From CALARM01 sp036746235 (GTDB lineage: Bacteria; Vulcanimicrobiota; SpSt-956; JAKJGF01), in assembly GCA_036746235.1 (NCBI GenBank), contig DAIOEN010000354.1:1-5149 (forward strand): a stretch of 5,149 bases of DNA. The letters run 5' to 3'. The notes under the pieces are model-generated. The model was given only the letters and a program-made list of their open reading frames with translations, had not been told where the DNA came from and did no database searches. Positions 1 to 5,149 of the stretch are shown here, piece after piece (position 1 is the stretch's first letter; each line of letters opens with the position of its first letter). The position numbers and the translations under genes are program-made.

Positions 1-1572
1 GTAATACCGGGAGATTTCAGCCCTGTAAGAAGCCATAAGCCCCGTGTATCACAGGAACTTGATGATATAGTAATGTGTGCTCTTTCTGTGAATGCTTCAG
101 ACAGATATCAAAGTGCCGCACATATGAAGAATGCCCTTGATAATATTGGTAAAGATGTTTCAGAACCGACTGTGCCATATAAGGTAAGTCAGTCAGATAC
201 TGTTCCTTATGAAGCAACTCCTGTGAAATCTGTTTCATTACCTGAGCCTGATCATTTGAAAACAATAAAAAAGGAAGAGATTTCCCATTATAATACAGTC
301 TCTTCAGGCACTTATAAAGTTCCTGAAAAAAAGAAAGAAGGCAATAAATTCTTAATACCTGCAGTGATTGCTATTGTTCTTGTTTTCCTGGTAGGAGGAG
401 TTCTTGCAAAAAATCACTACAATAATCCTGCCCGTTACCTTGCTATTGGAGATAAGGATTTTGGTGATAAACAGTATAGAACAGCAAAAGAGGCCTATGA
501 GAAGGTATTAAAACTGGATGAAAAAAATATAAAAGCCCTTTTTGCCCTTGCAGATATTGCATTTGATAGCAATAAAAATCCTCTTTCTATTTCAGACCCG
601 AACAGTGCCATAGACTATTATAAGAAAGCAGTGGAATGTGCTGTCCTTACGAAAGATAAGAAAAAAGCATCGGAAAAACTTTTAGAGTTATATATGGATA
701 AAAAAGATTATAATTCTTCGAAAGAAATACTCGATAAACTGGCAGAAAATAAAGATATAAAAGTAGAAGAATATATAGAAACGGGAAATTACTTTTTGAA
801 GGCAGAGAAATGGGAACTTGCTTCAGAGTGTTTTAGTCAGGTTTTAAAGAAAAAACCTGAAAATTCTGATGCTTTAAAATCTCTGAGCAGAGCTTTTATG
901 AAAATTGGAGATTATGGAAAAGCCCTGGAGCAGAATAAAAAACTCATGTCTCTGAATAAGTCTGATAAGAGTGCAACTATAGATTGTGCTATCTGTTATT
1001 ATAATCTTGGCAATTATAAATCTGCAATTGACTCTTTTAAGAAAGCAGAAAAATTAAATCCTTCAACAGAGGAGAAAAAATTAATTAAAGAGAAGAGCTT
1101 TGACTGTTATATTAAATCAGGCAAAGATTACATGGGTAAAAAGAATTATAAAGAGGCAAAGTTATGTTTTGAGCAGGCACAGGGAATAAATAAAAGCAAT
1201 CACGATGTAAAATCATCTCTTGCCACATGTTATATAAATCTTGGAAAAACTCTTTATGAAGGAAAGGATTATACTGAATCTGAGAAGTATTTTCAGCAGG
1301 TTAAATCCCTGGGGGCAGGAGGGCAGGCAGAAAAAGATGCAGTTTATTATATAGGAGAAATACAGAAGGTTACAGGAGCGACTGTAACTACAGTGACCGG
1401 TACAGATAATTATTCCGATACGACTTACTACAATAGTGGCGGAGGAAATAGCGGAGGTAACAGCGATACTTCATCAAGTAATACATCATCAGGAAACCAG
1501 GGCGGCGGCGGCGATTACAGTGATGTTAAAGGAGGCGGAGGTTATGATGATGTCAAGGGAGGTGGTAATTAG
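1..1572 (+). CDS. Membrane-anchored Ser/Thr protein kinase with external TPR domain (5' end missing)
   Basis: The reading frame is open from base 1 with no start, so this is the C-terminal 523 residues of a longer gene; the ATG at 73 is internal. Residues 1-48 look like the end of a Hanks-type (PknB-like) kinase C-lobe: a Pro/Arg-rich stretch, then SQELDDIV, CAL and the subdomain XI-like DRYQSA with its conserved Arg. The ATP-binding and catalytic loops lie outside the window. A linker (about 49-116) holds two TVPY motifs and ends in a basic stretch (EKKKEGNK). A hydrophobic helix follows at 117-136, so by the positive-inside rule the rest is extracytoplasmic. Residues about 141-440 form roughly eight degenerate TPRs (e.g. 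255-288, 289-322, 323-356). The tail (455-523) is Thr/Asn/Ser/Gly-rich and ends in two DVKGGG copies. It should sense or bind a protein outside the membrane and phosphorylate cytoplasmic targets. The kinase call rests on a short remnant plus architecture. Confidence 0.82.
   Translation, partial: VIPGDFSPVRSHKPRVSQELDDIVMCALSVNASDRYQSAAHMKNALDNIGKDVSEPTVPYKVSQSDTVPYEATPVKSVSLPEPDHLKTIKKEEISHYNTVSSGTYKVPEKKKEGNKFLIPAVIAIVLVFLVGGVLAKNHYNNPARYLAIGDKDFGDKQYRTAKEAYEKVLKLDEKNIKALFALADIAFDSNKNPLSISDPNSAIDYYKKAVECAVLTKDKKKASEKLLELYMDKKDYNSSKEILDKLAENKDIKVEEYIETGNYFLKAEKWELASECFSQVLKKKPENSDALKSLSRAFMKIGDYGKALEQNKKLMSLNKSDKSATIDCAICYYNLGNYKSAIDSFKKAEKLNPSTEEKKLIKEKSFDCYIKSGKDYMGKKNYKEAKLCFEQAQGINKSNHDVKSSLATCYINLGKTLYEGKDYTESEKYFQQVKSLGAGGQAEKDAVYYIGEIQKVTGATVTTVTGTDNYSDTTYYNSGGGNSGGNSDTSSSNTSSGNQGGGGDYSDVKGGGGYDDVKGGGN
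1444..1569 (+). repeat. Gly/Ser/Asn-rich low-complexity tail with a duplicated DVKGGG unit
   Basis: The last 42 codons of the kinase-TPR gene encode alternating Gly runs with Ser, Asn and Thr. The end holds a near-duplicate unit, YSDVKGGGG followed by YDDVKGGGN. The GGN codon runs make this stretch more GC-rich than the AAA/GAA-rich TPR part. Such a tail is probably disordered and flexible outside the membrane. It resembles spacer or surface-attachment tails, but there is no LPXTG-like sorting signal or second membrane helix. Confidence 0.7.
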
Positions 1573-1616
1573 TATTCCAGCAATTTTTATAACTCTGGAT
1601 TCAAAATATCCATAAA

Positions 1617-1655
1617 AATCCGTGAAATCCCTTAATCCGTTCACTCCGTGATTCA
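1617..1655. repeat. Dispersed-type ATCCGTG repeat overlapping the rimO stop codon
   Basis: Three diverged copies of an (A)ATCCGTG-type unit lie in a row: AATCCGTGAAATC at 1617-1629, TTAATCCGTTCAC at 1632-1644 and TCCGTGATTC at 1645-1654. Read on the minus strand the element begins GAATCACGGA, and its first bases contain the TGA stop of rimO (1653-1655). From memory, similar ATCACGGATT-type tandem elements occur in intergenic regions of several uncultured bacterial lineages; this was not checked. No standard hairpin-plus-T-run terminator is visible in this convergent spacer. Confidence 0.6.
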
Positions 1656-2981
1656 GATATTAATTATTTCTCCGAAGAGATCATATTCCTTGGCAGATGT
1701 AATTTTAGCTTTAACTATATCCCCCGGCTTTACATCAGAAGGAAGAAGATAAATAGCTCCGTCTATATCGGGAGTATCTCTTCTGGTTCTGCCATGGATT
1801 TTATATTTGCCTTTATTGGAAATATTTTCTATTATTACTTCCTGTACGGAGCCAATGAGGGATTTATTTTTCTTCAGAGAAATCTTTTTCTGAAGTGTCA
1901 TAATGCGGTGGAGTCTTTCCTGTTTTACCTTTTTGCTTACATGGCCTTTAAGTTTTTCTGCTTCTGTTCCTTCTTCTTTTGAATATTCAAAGGCACCGAG
2001 CCTGTCAAATTCTGCTTTCTCTACAAAATCCATAAGACTTTCGAAATGTTCGTCTCTTTCTCCGGGAAAGCCGACAATGAGGGCAGTTCTCAGTGTTACA
2101 TCAGGAATTTTCTCTTTTATTTTTTTTATTACATTCAGGTAATCTTCTTTATTTCCTTTTCTTCCCATTGCTTTAAGTATTTTATGTTCACAGTGCTGAA
2201 GGGGTAAATCAATGTACTTACATATTTTTTCAGAGTTTTTTATGAGTTCCAGCAACTCATCTGATATGGAATTCGGGTAAAGATAAAGAATTCTTATCCA
2301 TCTGATACCTTCTATTTGTTCTATTTCTTTCAGAAGTGTTACAAGCTGTGGCTTTTCAGGCAGATCATAACCGTACTGAGTGGGATCCTGTGCTATGATG
2401 ATAATTTCTTTAACACCCTGGCCGGCAAGACTGCGGGCTTCTTCCACTATATCCTTAACGGGTCTGCTTCTGTAAGGGCCTCTTAACTGTGGTATAATAC
2501 AGAAGCTGCATTTATGGCTGCACCCTTCGCCTATTTTCAGATAGGCATAATAAAAGGGGGTGGATACGAGTCTTGGCATCTCAGAGCGCCAGATATATTC
2601 GGGGTCAGATACAAGCTCTATCGTTTCATGTTCTTTCAGATCATGTAAAACCTCTGTAATGCGGTGAAATTCACCTGTACCTATAAAGGCATCCACTTCA
2701 GGTATTTCTTTTTTCATGTCTTTTGAATATCTCTGTGCCATACAGCCTGTAACTATAAGAGCTTTACAGGAACCGGTTTCTTTATTTAAAGCCATTTCCA
2801 GTATAGTTTCTATAGATTCTTCTTTTGCACTTTCAATAAAACCGCAGGTGTTTACTATAATTACCTCTGCATCTTTCTCGGAACATGTAATTTCATGGCC
2901 TTCCTGTGCGAGCAATGCGCGCATAATTTCAGAATCCACCAGATTTTTTGGACATCCTAGACTTACAAAAAAACATTTCAT
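1653..2981 (-). CDS. rimO: Ribosomal protein S12 (aspartate C3)-methylthiotransferase RimO
   Basis: RimO is a cytoplasmic radical-SAM enzyme that adds a methylthio group to the conserved Asp of ribosomal protein S12 (Asp89 in E. coli), using two [4Fe-4S] clusters. All three expected domains are present in 442 residues, the usual length. The N-terminal UPF0004/MTTase domain has cluster Cys at C10 (SLGCPKN), C46 (NTCGF) and C80 (TGCMAQR). The radical-SAM domain has CxxxCxxC at C154/C158/C161 (GEGCSHKCSFC). The TRAM domain covers about 373-442. RimO rather than MiaB is indicated by YRSRP after the cluster, IIAQDPTQYG, FEYSKEEGT and GRTRRDTPDIDG. The ATG start is supported by a GAGGT Shine-Dalgarno nine bases upstream and by the family's usual N-terminus. 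The gene converges on the kinase-TPR gene and lies 100 bases downstream of the J-TPR gene, separated by a repeat-filled spacer. Nothing looks damaged. Confidence 0.96.
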   Translation of the reverse strand: MKCFFVSLGCPKNLVDSEIMRALLAQEGHEITCSEKDAEVIIVNTCGFIESAKEESIETILEMALNKETGSCKALIVTGCMAQRYSKDMKKEIPEVDAFIGTGEFHRITEVLHDLKEHETIELVSDPEYIWRSEMPRLVSTPFYYAYLKIGEGCSHKCSFCIIPQLRGPYRSRPVKDIVEEARSLAGQGVKEIIIIAQDPTQYGYDLPEKPQLVTLLKEIEQIEGIRWIRILYLYPNSISDELLELIKNSEKICKYIDLPLQHCEHKILKAMGRKGNKEDYLNVIKKIKEKIPDVTLRTALIVGFPGERDEHFESLMDFVEKAEFDRLGAFEYSKEEGTEAEKLKGHVSKKVKQERLHRIMTLQKKISLKKNKSLIGSVQEVIIENISNKGKYKIHGRTRRDTPDIDGAIYLLPSDVKPGDIVKAKITSAKEYDLFGEIINI

Positions 2982-2990
2982 AAACTTATT

Positions 2991-2996
2991 ACCTCA
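2991..2996 (-). promoter_or_regulatory. Shine-Dalgarno of rimO
   Basis: The minus strand reads TGAGGT here, nine bases before the rimO ATG. It is a strong anti-16S match at normal spacing and fixes the start. No convincing -35/-10 pair was found between it and the hairpin repeat upstream. Confidence 0.75.
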
Positions 2997-3025
2997 GGAA
3001 TAAAGATGTGTATTAAGGATGCAGA

Positions 3026-3047
3026 GGGCGAACACAGTGGTTCGCCC
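3026..3047. repeat. REP-like palindrome (8-bp perfect stem, 6-base loop)
   Basis: The arms GGGCGAAC (3026-3033) and GTTCGCCC (3040-3047) are perfect inverted copies around the loop ACAGTG. On the minus strand the element reads GTAGGGGCGAAC into the stem, a form I recall as a dispersed intergenic palindrome in many environmental bacterial genomes (recollection, not checked). It is GC-rich in an AT-rich setting. On the minus strand no T-run follows the stem, so it is not a standard intrinsic terminator for the J-TPR gene. It could still slow RNA polymerase or protect the 3' end of the mRNA. Confidence 0.75.
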
Positions 3048-3050
3048 CTA

Positions 3051-3078
3051 CTTTTCACTTTTCACTTCTCACTTTTCA
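3051..3078. repeat. Four tandem CTTYTCA heptamers
   Basis: The units are CTTTTCA at 3051-3057, 3058-3064 and 3072-3078, with CTTCTCA at 3065-3071. A partial copy (CTCTTAT) runs on into the stop codon region of the J-TPR gene. On the minus strand the array reads as repeated TGAAAAG directly after the TAA stop and leads straight into the GGGGCGAAC palindrome, so array and palindrome look like one composite element. The unit is far too short for a CRISPR array. Confidence 0.75.
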
Positions 3079-3081
3079 CTC

Positions 3082-3720
3082 TTATTCATCTCTCAAAATA
3101 CTCATCATAGTAAAAGCACCTGCATCGTTTTTATCCAGTGCAAGGACCTTATGAAAATGTATTGACGCTTCTTCAAACTGTCCCAGTTTGTAATAAACTA
3201 TACCTATATTGTAATGAGCTTCCATGTGGTTCGGGTCAAACTGGATTGCTTTTTCGAATTCATTCGGCGCCTGTTCTATGAATTTTATATTATCACAGAG
3301 TGATATGCCCAGAGCGAAGTGCATATCTGCTTCTTTCGGATTGTAGTTAACAATTTTTTCCGGTTCAGGAGGTTTATAAAAGATGGACTTTATCCTGTCC
3401 AGCAGAGAACTGGATTCCTTGAAGGTAGGTTTACCTTCCTGCAGGAGATCTGTAGAGACTTTTTTGGTATTTTTTCCATGCATTTTCCTGATTCTTCTGA
3501 GATGAAAATGAGGAGACATATCATATTCTTTCCTTTTGGAAGGATTATTTAATATGTTATATGCCTCTGTAACTTCTTTTAATTTTCTTTCAGCCCACTG
3601 CTTTGACCCGGGATTTACCTCCGGATTGTACATCCTGGTTTTTTTGCGGTAAGCTTTCTCTATTTCATTTTCAGAAGATAAAGGGGGTATAGCTAAAACT
3701 TTATAAGGATCTCTTTCCAT
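3082..3720 (-). CDS. J-like domain / TPR protein with NPE in place of HPD
   Basis: The 212-residue protein has no signal peptide or membrane helix and is presumably cytoplasmic. Residues 4-67 follow the DnaJ J-domain pattern: DPYKVLAI, a helix II with EIEKAYRKKTRMY, the loop, then helix III ending EAYNILNNPSKRKEYD. The loop motif that should read HPD is N32-P33-E34. In known J proteins HPD is essential for stimulating DnaK ATPase, so this domain may bind without activating, or have another role. A basic, probably flexible linker (about 68-130) leads to two TPRs (131-165 and 166-199, the second with AHYNIGIVYYKLGQFEEA). There is no Gly/Phe region or DnaJ zinc finger, so it is not DnaJ itself. 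The ATG has a GGAGAG Shine-Dalgarno in the 20-base gap after the upstream zinc-ribbon/TPR gene, which suggests co-transcription. The exact partner is unknown. Confidence 0.85.
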   Translation of the reverse strand: MERDPYKVLAIPPLSSENEIEKAYRKKTRMYNPEVNPGSKQWAERKLKEVTEAYNILNNPSKRKEYDMSPHFHLRRIRKMHGKNTKKVSTDLLQEGKPTFKESSSLLDRIKSIFYKPPEPEKIVNYNPKEADMHFALGISLCDNIKFIEQAPNEFEKAIQFDPNHMEAHYNIGIVYYKLGQFEEASIHFHKVLALDKNDAGAFTMMSILRDE

Positions 3721-3727
3721 ATTCTAA

Positions 3728-3733
3728 CTCTCC
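3728..3733 (-). promoter_or_regulatory. Shine-Dalgarno of the J-TPR gene
   Basis: The minus strand reads GGAGAG with a seven-base gap to the ATG at 3720. It sits inside the 20-base spacer right after the stop of the upstream gene, as expected for an operon-internal start. Confidence 0.7.
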
Positions 3734-3740
3734 GGCAGGA

Positions 3741-4421
3741 TTACGCTAATTTTTTTTTGATTTCCTTTTCCATGTCTGTTAATTTTTTATTTTCAGGAAC
3801 TCTTTTCAGTGCTCTGGATGTATATTCCAGGGCTTCGTTAAAGGATTTTTTTCTGTAGCAAATTTTTGCCATATTAAAATTTGCTTCACTGTAATCAGGG
3901 TTGATTTCGAGGGCTTTTTTATATTCTTCTATTGCCTGTTCTTCTTTACCGATTTTTTCCAGAGCGAACCCTTTATGCCTGTGTATATCAGCATAATCAA
4001 ATTTAACTTTTGTATTCAATACAACAGTAAACTGTTCAATAGCTTCATTGTAAAATCCTTCATCACTGTAAAGTTCTCCGAGACACCTGCATGCATCTAT
4101 ATACCCGGGATTTATGGCTATAGCTTTTTTATATTCAGCAATAGCTTTGCCATGAGAACCTTTTGCTTCATATGCTCTGGCAAGTTTAAAATGCACATCT
4201 GCCCATTCGGGGTGAACCTCTGCAATTGCACTGCAGGCTTCTATCGCCTGGTCTACAAGATTATTTATCTCAAATACATAAGAAAATCTCAATAAATTAT
4301 TTACTTCTTCATCTGTAAGAAGTTTTTCTGCAGATTCATCATCTGTTTTTAGAGACATGCCACATTGAAAACAATACTTATAATTATTTTCATTTTCTGT
4401 TTTACAAGCTGAACAGGTCAA
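3741..4421 (-). CDS. Zinc-ribbon / TPR protein (TTG start)
   Basis: The protein has 226 residues and no membrane segment. The N-terminus is a short zinc ribbon with C3/C6 (CSAC) and C17/C20 (CFQCG), spaced like the family's usual CxxC-x10-CxxC. Residues about 40-212 are five TPRs. The clearest are 74-107 (VHFKLARAYEAKGSHGKAI) and 145-178 (EQAIEEYKKALEINPDY), close to the consensus, with 108-144 and 179-212 as other units. A Lys-rich helix ends the protein. The start is TTG at 4419-4421: it lies eight bases after a GAGAGGT Shine-Dalgarno and keeps C3 of the zinc ribbon, whereas the next Met (residue 22) would remove all four Cys. It is likely a protein-binding adaptor. It lies 20 bases before the J-TPR gene and 100 bases after another zinc-ribbon gene. 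No specific function is recognised. Confidence 0.87.
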   Translation of the reverse strand: MTCSACKTENENNYKYCFQCGMSLKTDDESAEKLLTDEEVNNLLRFSYVFEINNLVDQAIEACSAIAEVHPEWADVHFKLARAYEAKGSHGKAIAEYKKAIAINPGYIDACRCLGELYSDEGFYNEAIEQFTVVLNTKVKFDYADIHRHKGFALEKIGKEEQAIEEYKKALEINPDYSEANFNMAKICYRKKSFNEALEYTSRALKRVPENKKLTDMEKEIKKKLA

Positions 4422-4521
4422 ATCTATACACCTCTCTGCCGGATATCAGTCTTTTTTATGCCTGAAACCCGTAAAATATATATCACCTGATTTAATTTCT
4501 ATAAAGTCCTGTAAAATTCCT
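4422..4521. other. 100-base intergenic spacer
   Basis: This very AT-rich gap separates the eight-CxxC zinc-ribbon gene from the zinc-ribbon/TPR gene. Apart from the Shine-Dalgarno at its left end I see no strong hairpin, no known riboswitch core and no convincing sigma-70 pair. TATA-like strings are present (around 4470-4482) without a well-spaced TTGACA-like box. It could hold a promoter for the two downstream genes, or be read through. Confidence 0.45.
4430..4436 (-). promoter_or_regulatory. Shine-Dalgarno fixing a TTG start
   Basis: The minus strand reads GAGAGGT, followed by eight bases and then TTG. This strong site decides the start of the zinc-ribbon/TPR gene, which has no ATG before residue 22. 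Confidence 0.75.
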
Positions 4522-5148
4522 TTAATTTTTTGCACCACATTCGGGACAAAATTTTACGGAAGGAGATATTTCCGCTTTGCATCGGGAACATACTTTTTTT
4601 ACACCTGTTTTTGCTCCGCAACTGGGACAGAATTTTGCTTTTCCTGTGGGAGCGTTACATGCAGGACATGTTACCTGCATATCAATATCTATGTCTTCGT
4701 CTGTCACATAGGTTCTGCTTCTTACTTTTTCATGAGCCTGTTCTATAGCAGCCTGTCTTTTTGCAGATTCTATTTCCTGTTCTAAAAAGGGGGCACAGTG
4801 TGTGCATAGCCCCTGAGCAGGGTTCCAGCATCTGTCACAGAAGTAATTTGCACATCTCGAACATCGGTGAAAATGCTTTTTTGCTTCTTCTACTGCTTCT
4901 AAAAAAGCACTGTCTTTAGCTCTTTCCCATGAAGCAGAATGAACCCTCTGGGCCAGACTGCTTGCCTGATGAAAAAAACCTCCGAACAGACTTTCTCCCA
5001 TATCAAGTAAAGTGTTTAATGTTCCTATACCAAAGGTCTTAAATTCTGTCATAAAACCGTCATGACATTTTTCACAGAAAAATTCAAATCTGAAGCCTTT
5101 ATCTGTACAGTGATCTGTATGATTGCTCGTAAATGGAATATGTTGCAT
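4522..5148 (-). CDS. Zinc-ribbon protein with eight CxxC pairs (double zinc ribbon C-terminus)
   Basis: The protein has 208 residues and no signal peptide. Cys pairs lie at 25/28, 96/99, 104/107, 115/118, 161/164, 174/177, 187/190 and 201/204, enough for four zinc sites. The last four pairs form a double zinc ribbon ending CPECGAKN, with CPSCGAK before it. The N-terminal part (IPFTSN, FRFEFFCEKC, then a Gly-rich LFGGFF stretch and a helical region) matches the layout of an uncharacterised family of about 210-residue zinc-ribbon proteins I recall from diverse bacteria. In that family the N-terminal M-x-x-x-PF motif supports the ATG at 5148 as the true start. Only one base remains upstream, so neither the ribosome binding site nor a longer N-terminus can be excluded. 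It is the first of three leftward genes sharing zinc-ribbon or TPR modules. Function is unknown; protein or nucleic-acid binding is possible. Confidence 0.83.
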   Translation of the reverse strand: MQHIPFTSNHTDHCTDKGFRFEFFCEKCHDGFMTEFKTFGIGTLNTLLDMGESLFGGFFHQASSLAQRVHSASWERAKDSAFLEAVEEAKKHFHRCSRCANYFCDRCWNPAQGLCTHCAPFLEQEIESAKRQAAIEQAHEKVRSRTYVTDEDIDIDMQVTCPACNAPTGKAKFCPSCGAKTGVKKVCSRCKAEISPSVKFCPECGAKN

Positions 5149-5149
5149 A

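Noticed and set aside
17..265. Leftward open frame opposite the kinase remnant
   Set aside because: It lies fully antisense to the well-supported kinase-TPR frame and shows no domain pattern of its own.
1596..1612. Possible terminator hairpin (TGGAT/ATCCA, 7-base loop) between the convergent genes
   Set aside because: The stem is only five base pairs, AT-rich, and has no proper T-run on either side.
1794..2142. Rightward open frames (two overlapping) inside rimO
   Set aside because: They are antisense to a conserved rimO region; the Phe/Ser-rich translations are the expected shadow of Lys/Glu-rich codons.
1653..2981. MiaB (tRNA methylthiotransferase) instead of RimO
   Set aside because: The YRSRP, FEYSKEEGT and GRTRRDTPDIDG segments fit RimO, and the length and N-terminus also agree.
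2716..3003. Rightward 95-codon open frame over the rimO 5' end
   Set aside because: It is antisense to the conserved MTTase domain with its three cluster Cys, and has no family signature.
3026..3047. Intrinsic terminator of the J-TPR gene
   Set aside because: The stem is good, but on the minus strand it is followed by TCTGCATCC rather than a T-run; a repeat element explains it better.
3051..3078. CRISPR array
   Set aside because: The units are seven bases and contiguous, with no spacers.
3082..3720. DnaJ or CbpA chaperone
   Set aside because: There is no Gly/Phe region, zinc finger or C-terminal substrate-binding domain, and HPD is replaced by NPE.
3319..4295. Rightward open frames opposite the J-TPR and zinc-ribbon/TPR genes
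   Set aside because: They are Phe/Ile/Cys-rich shadows of TPR coding sequence without a credible ribosome binding site or domain.
4422..4521. Promoter or riboswitch before the zinc-ribbon/TPR gene
   Set aside because: TATA-like strings occur by chance in such AT-rich DNA; no correctly spaced -35 box or recognisable aptamer core was found.
4530..4748. Rightward open frame opposite the double zinc ribbon
   Set aside because: It is antisense to the densely conserved CxxC region; the hydrophobic translation is a by-product.

Overview
The window is an AT-rich bacterial chromosome segment with one rightward gene (cut by the left edge) facing four leftward genes. Eukaryote-like Ser/Thr kinases with external TPRs, CxxC zinc-ribbon proteins, J-domain/TPR hybrids and short dispersed repeats in the spacers together suggest an uncultured, probably Gram-negative lineage with a complex signalling proteome (for example Eremiobacterota/Xenobia-like, Riflebacteria-like or Omnitrophota-like). 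That is an impression from gene content; the sequence alone does not fix the phylum.

Layout. 1-1572 (+): the C-terminal 523 residues of a membrane-anchored Ser/Thr protein kinase, comprising the last piece of the kinase C-lobe, a Thr-rich linker, one transmembrane helix, about eight TPRs and a Gly/Ser/Asn tail. 1573-1652: an 80-base convergent spacer that is largely a dispersed-type ATCCGTG repeat reaching into the rimO stop codon. 1653-2981 (-): a complete rimO. 2982-3081: a spacer with a REP-like GGGCGAAC hairpin and four tandem heptamers that end one base from the next stop codon. 3082-3720 (-): a J-like domain with two TPRs, in which the canonical HPD motif reads NPE. 3721-3740: a 20-base spacer with the ribosome binding site. 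3741-4421 (-): an N-terminal zinc ribbon plus five TPRs, starting at TTG. 4422-4521: a 100-base spacer with nothing clear beyond a Shine-Dalgarno. 4522-5148 (-): a 208-residue protein with eight CxxC pairs, ending in a double zinc ribbon, whose start lies one base inside the right edge.

How the parts may fit. The three genes at 3082-5148 run in the same direction, and the middle and last of them are tightly spaced. They share zinc-ribbon and TPR themes and look like a small set of protein-interaction adaptors. The kinase across the convergent junction also ends in TPRs. A functional link between kinase and adaptors is only inference. rimO is a housekeeping modifier of ribosomal protein S12 and may simply be a downstream neighbour. 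The points most worth following are the degenerate J domain, the zinc-ribbon/TPR/J-TPR trio, and the two unrelated repeat elements that both begin at the stop codons of leftward genes.
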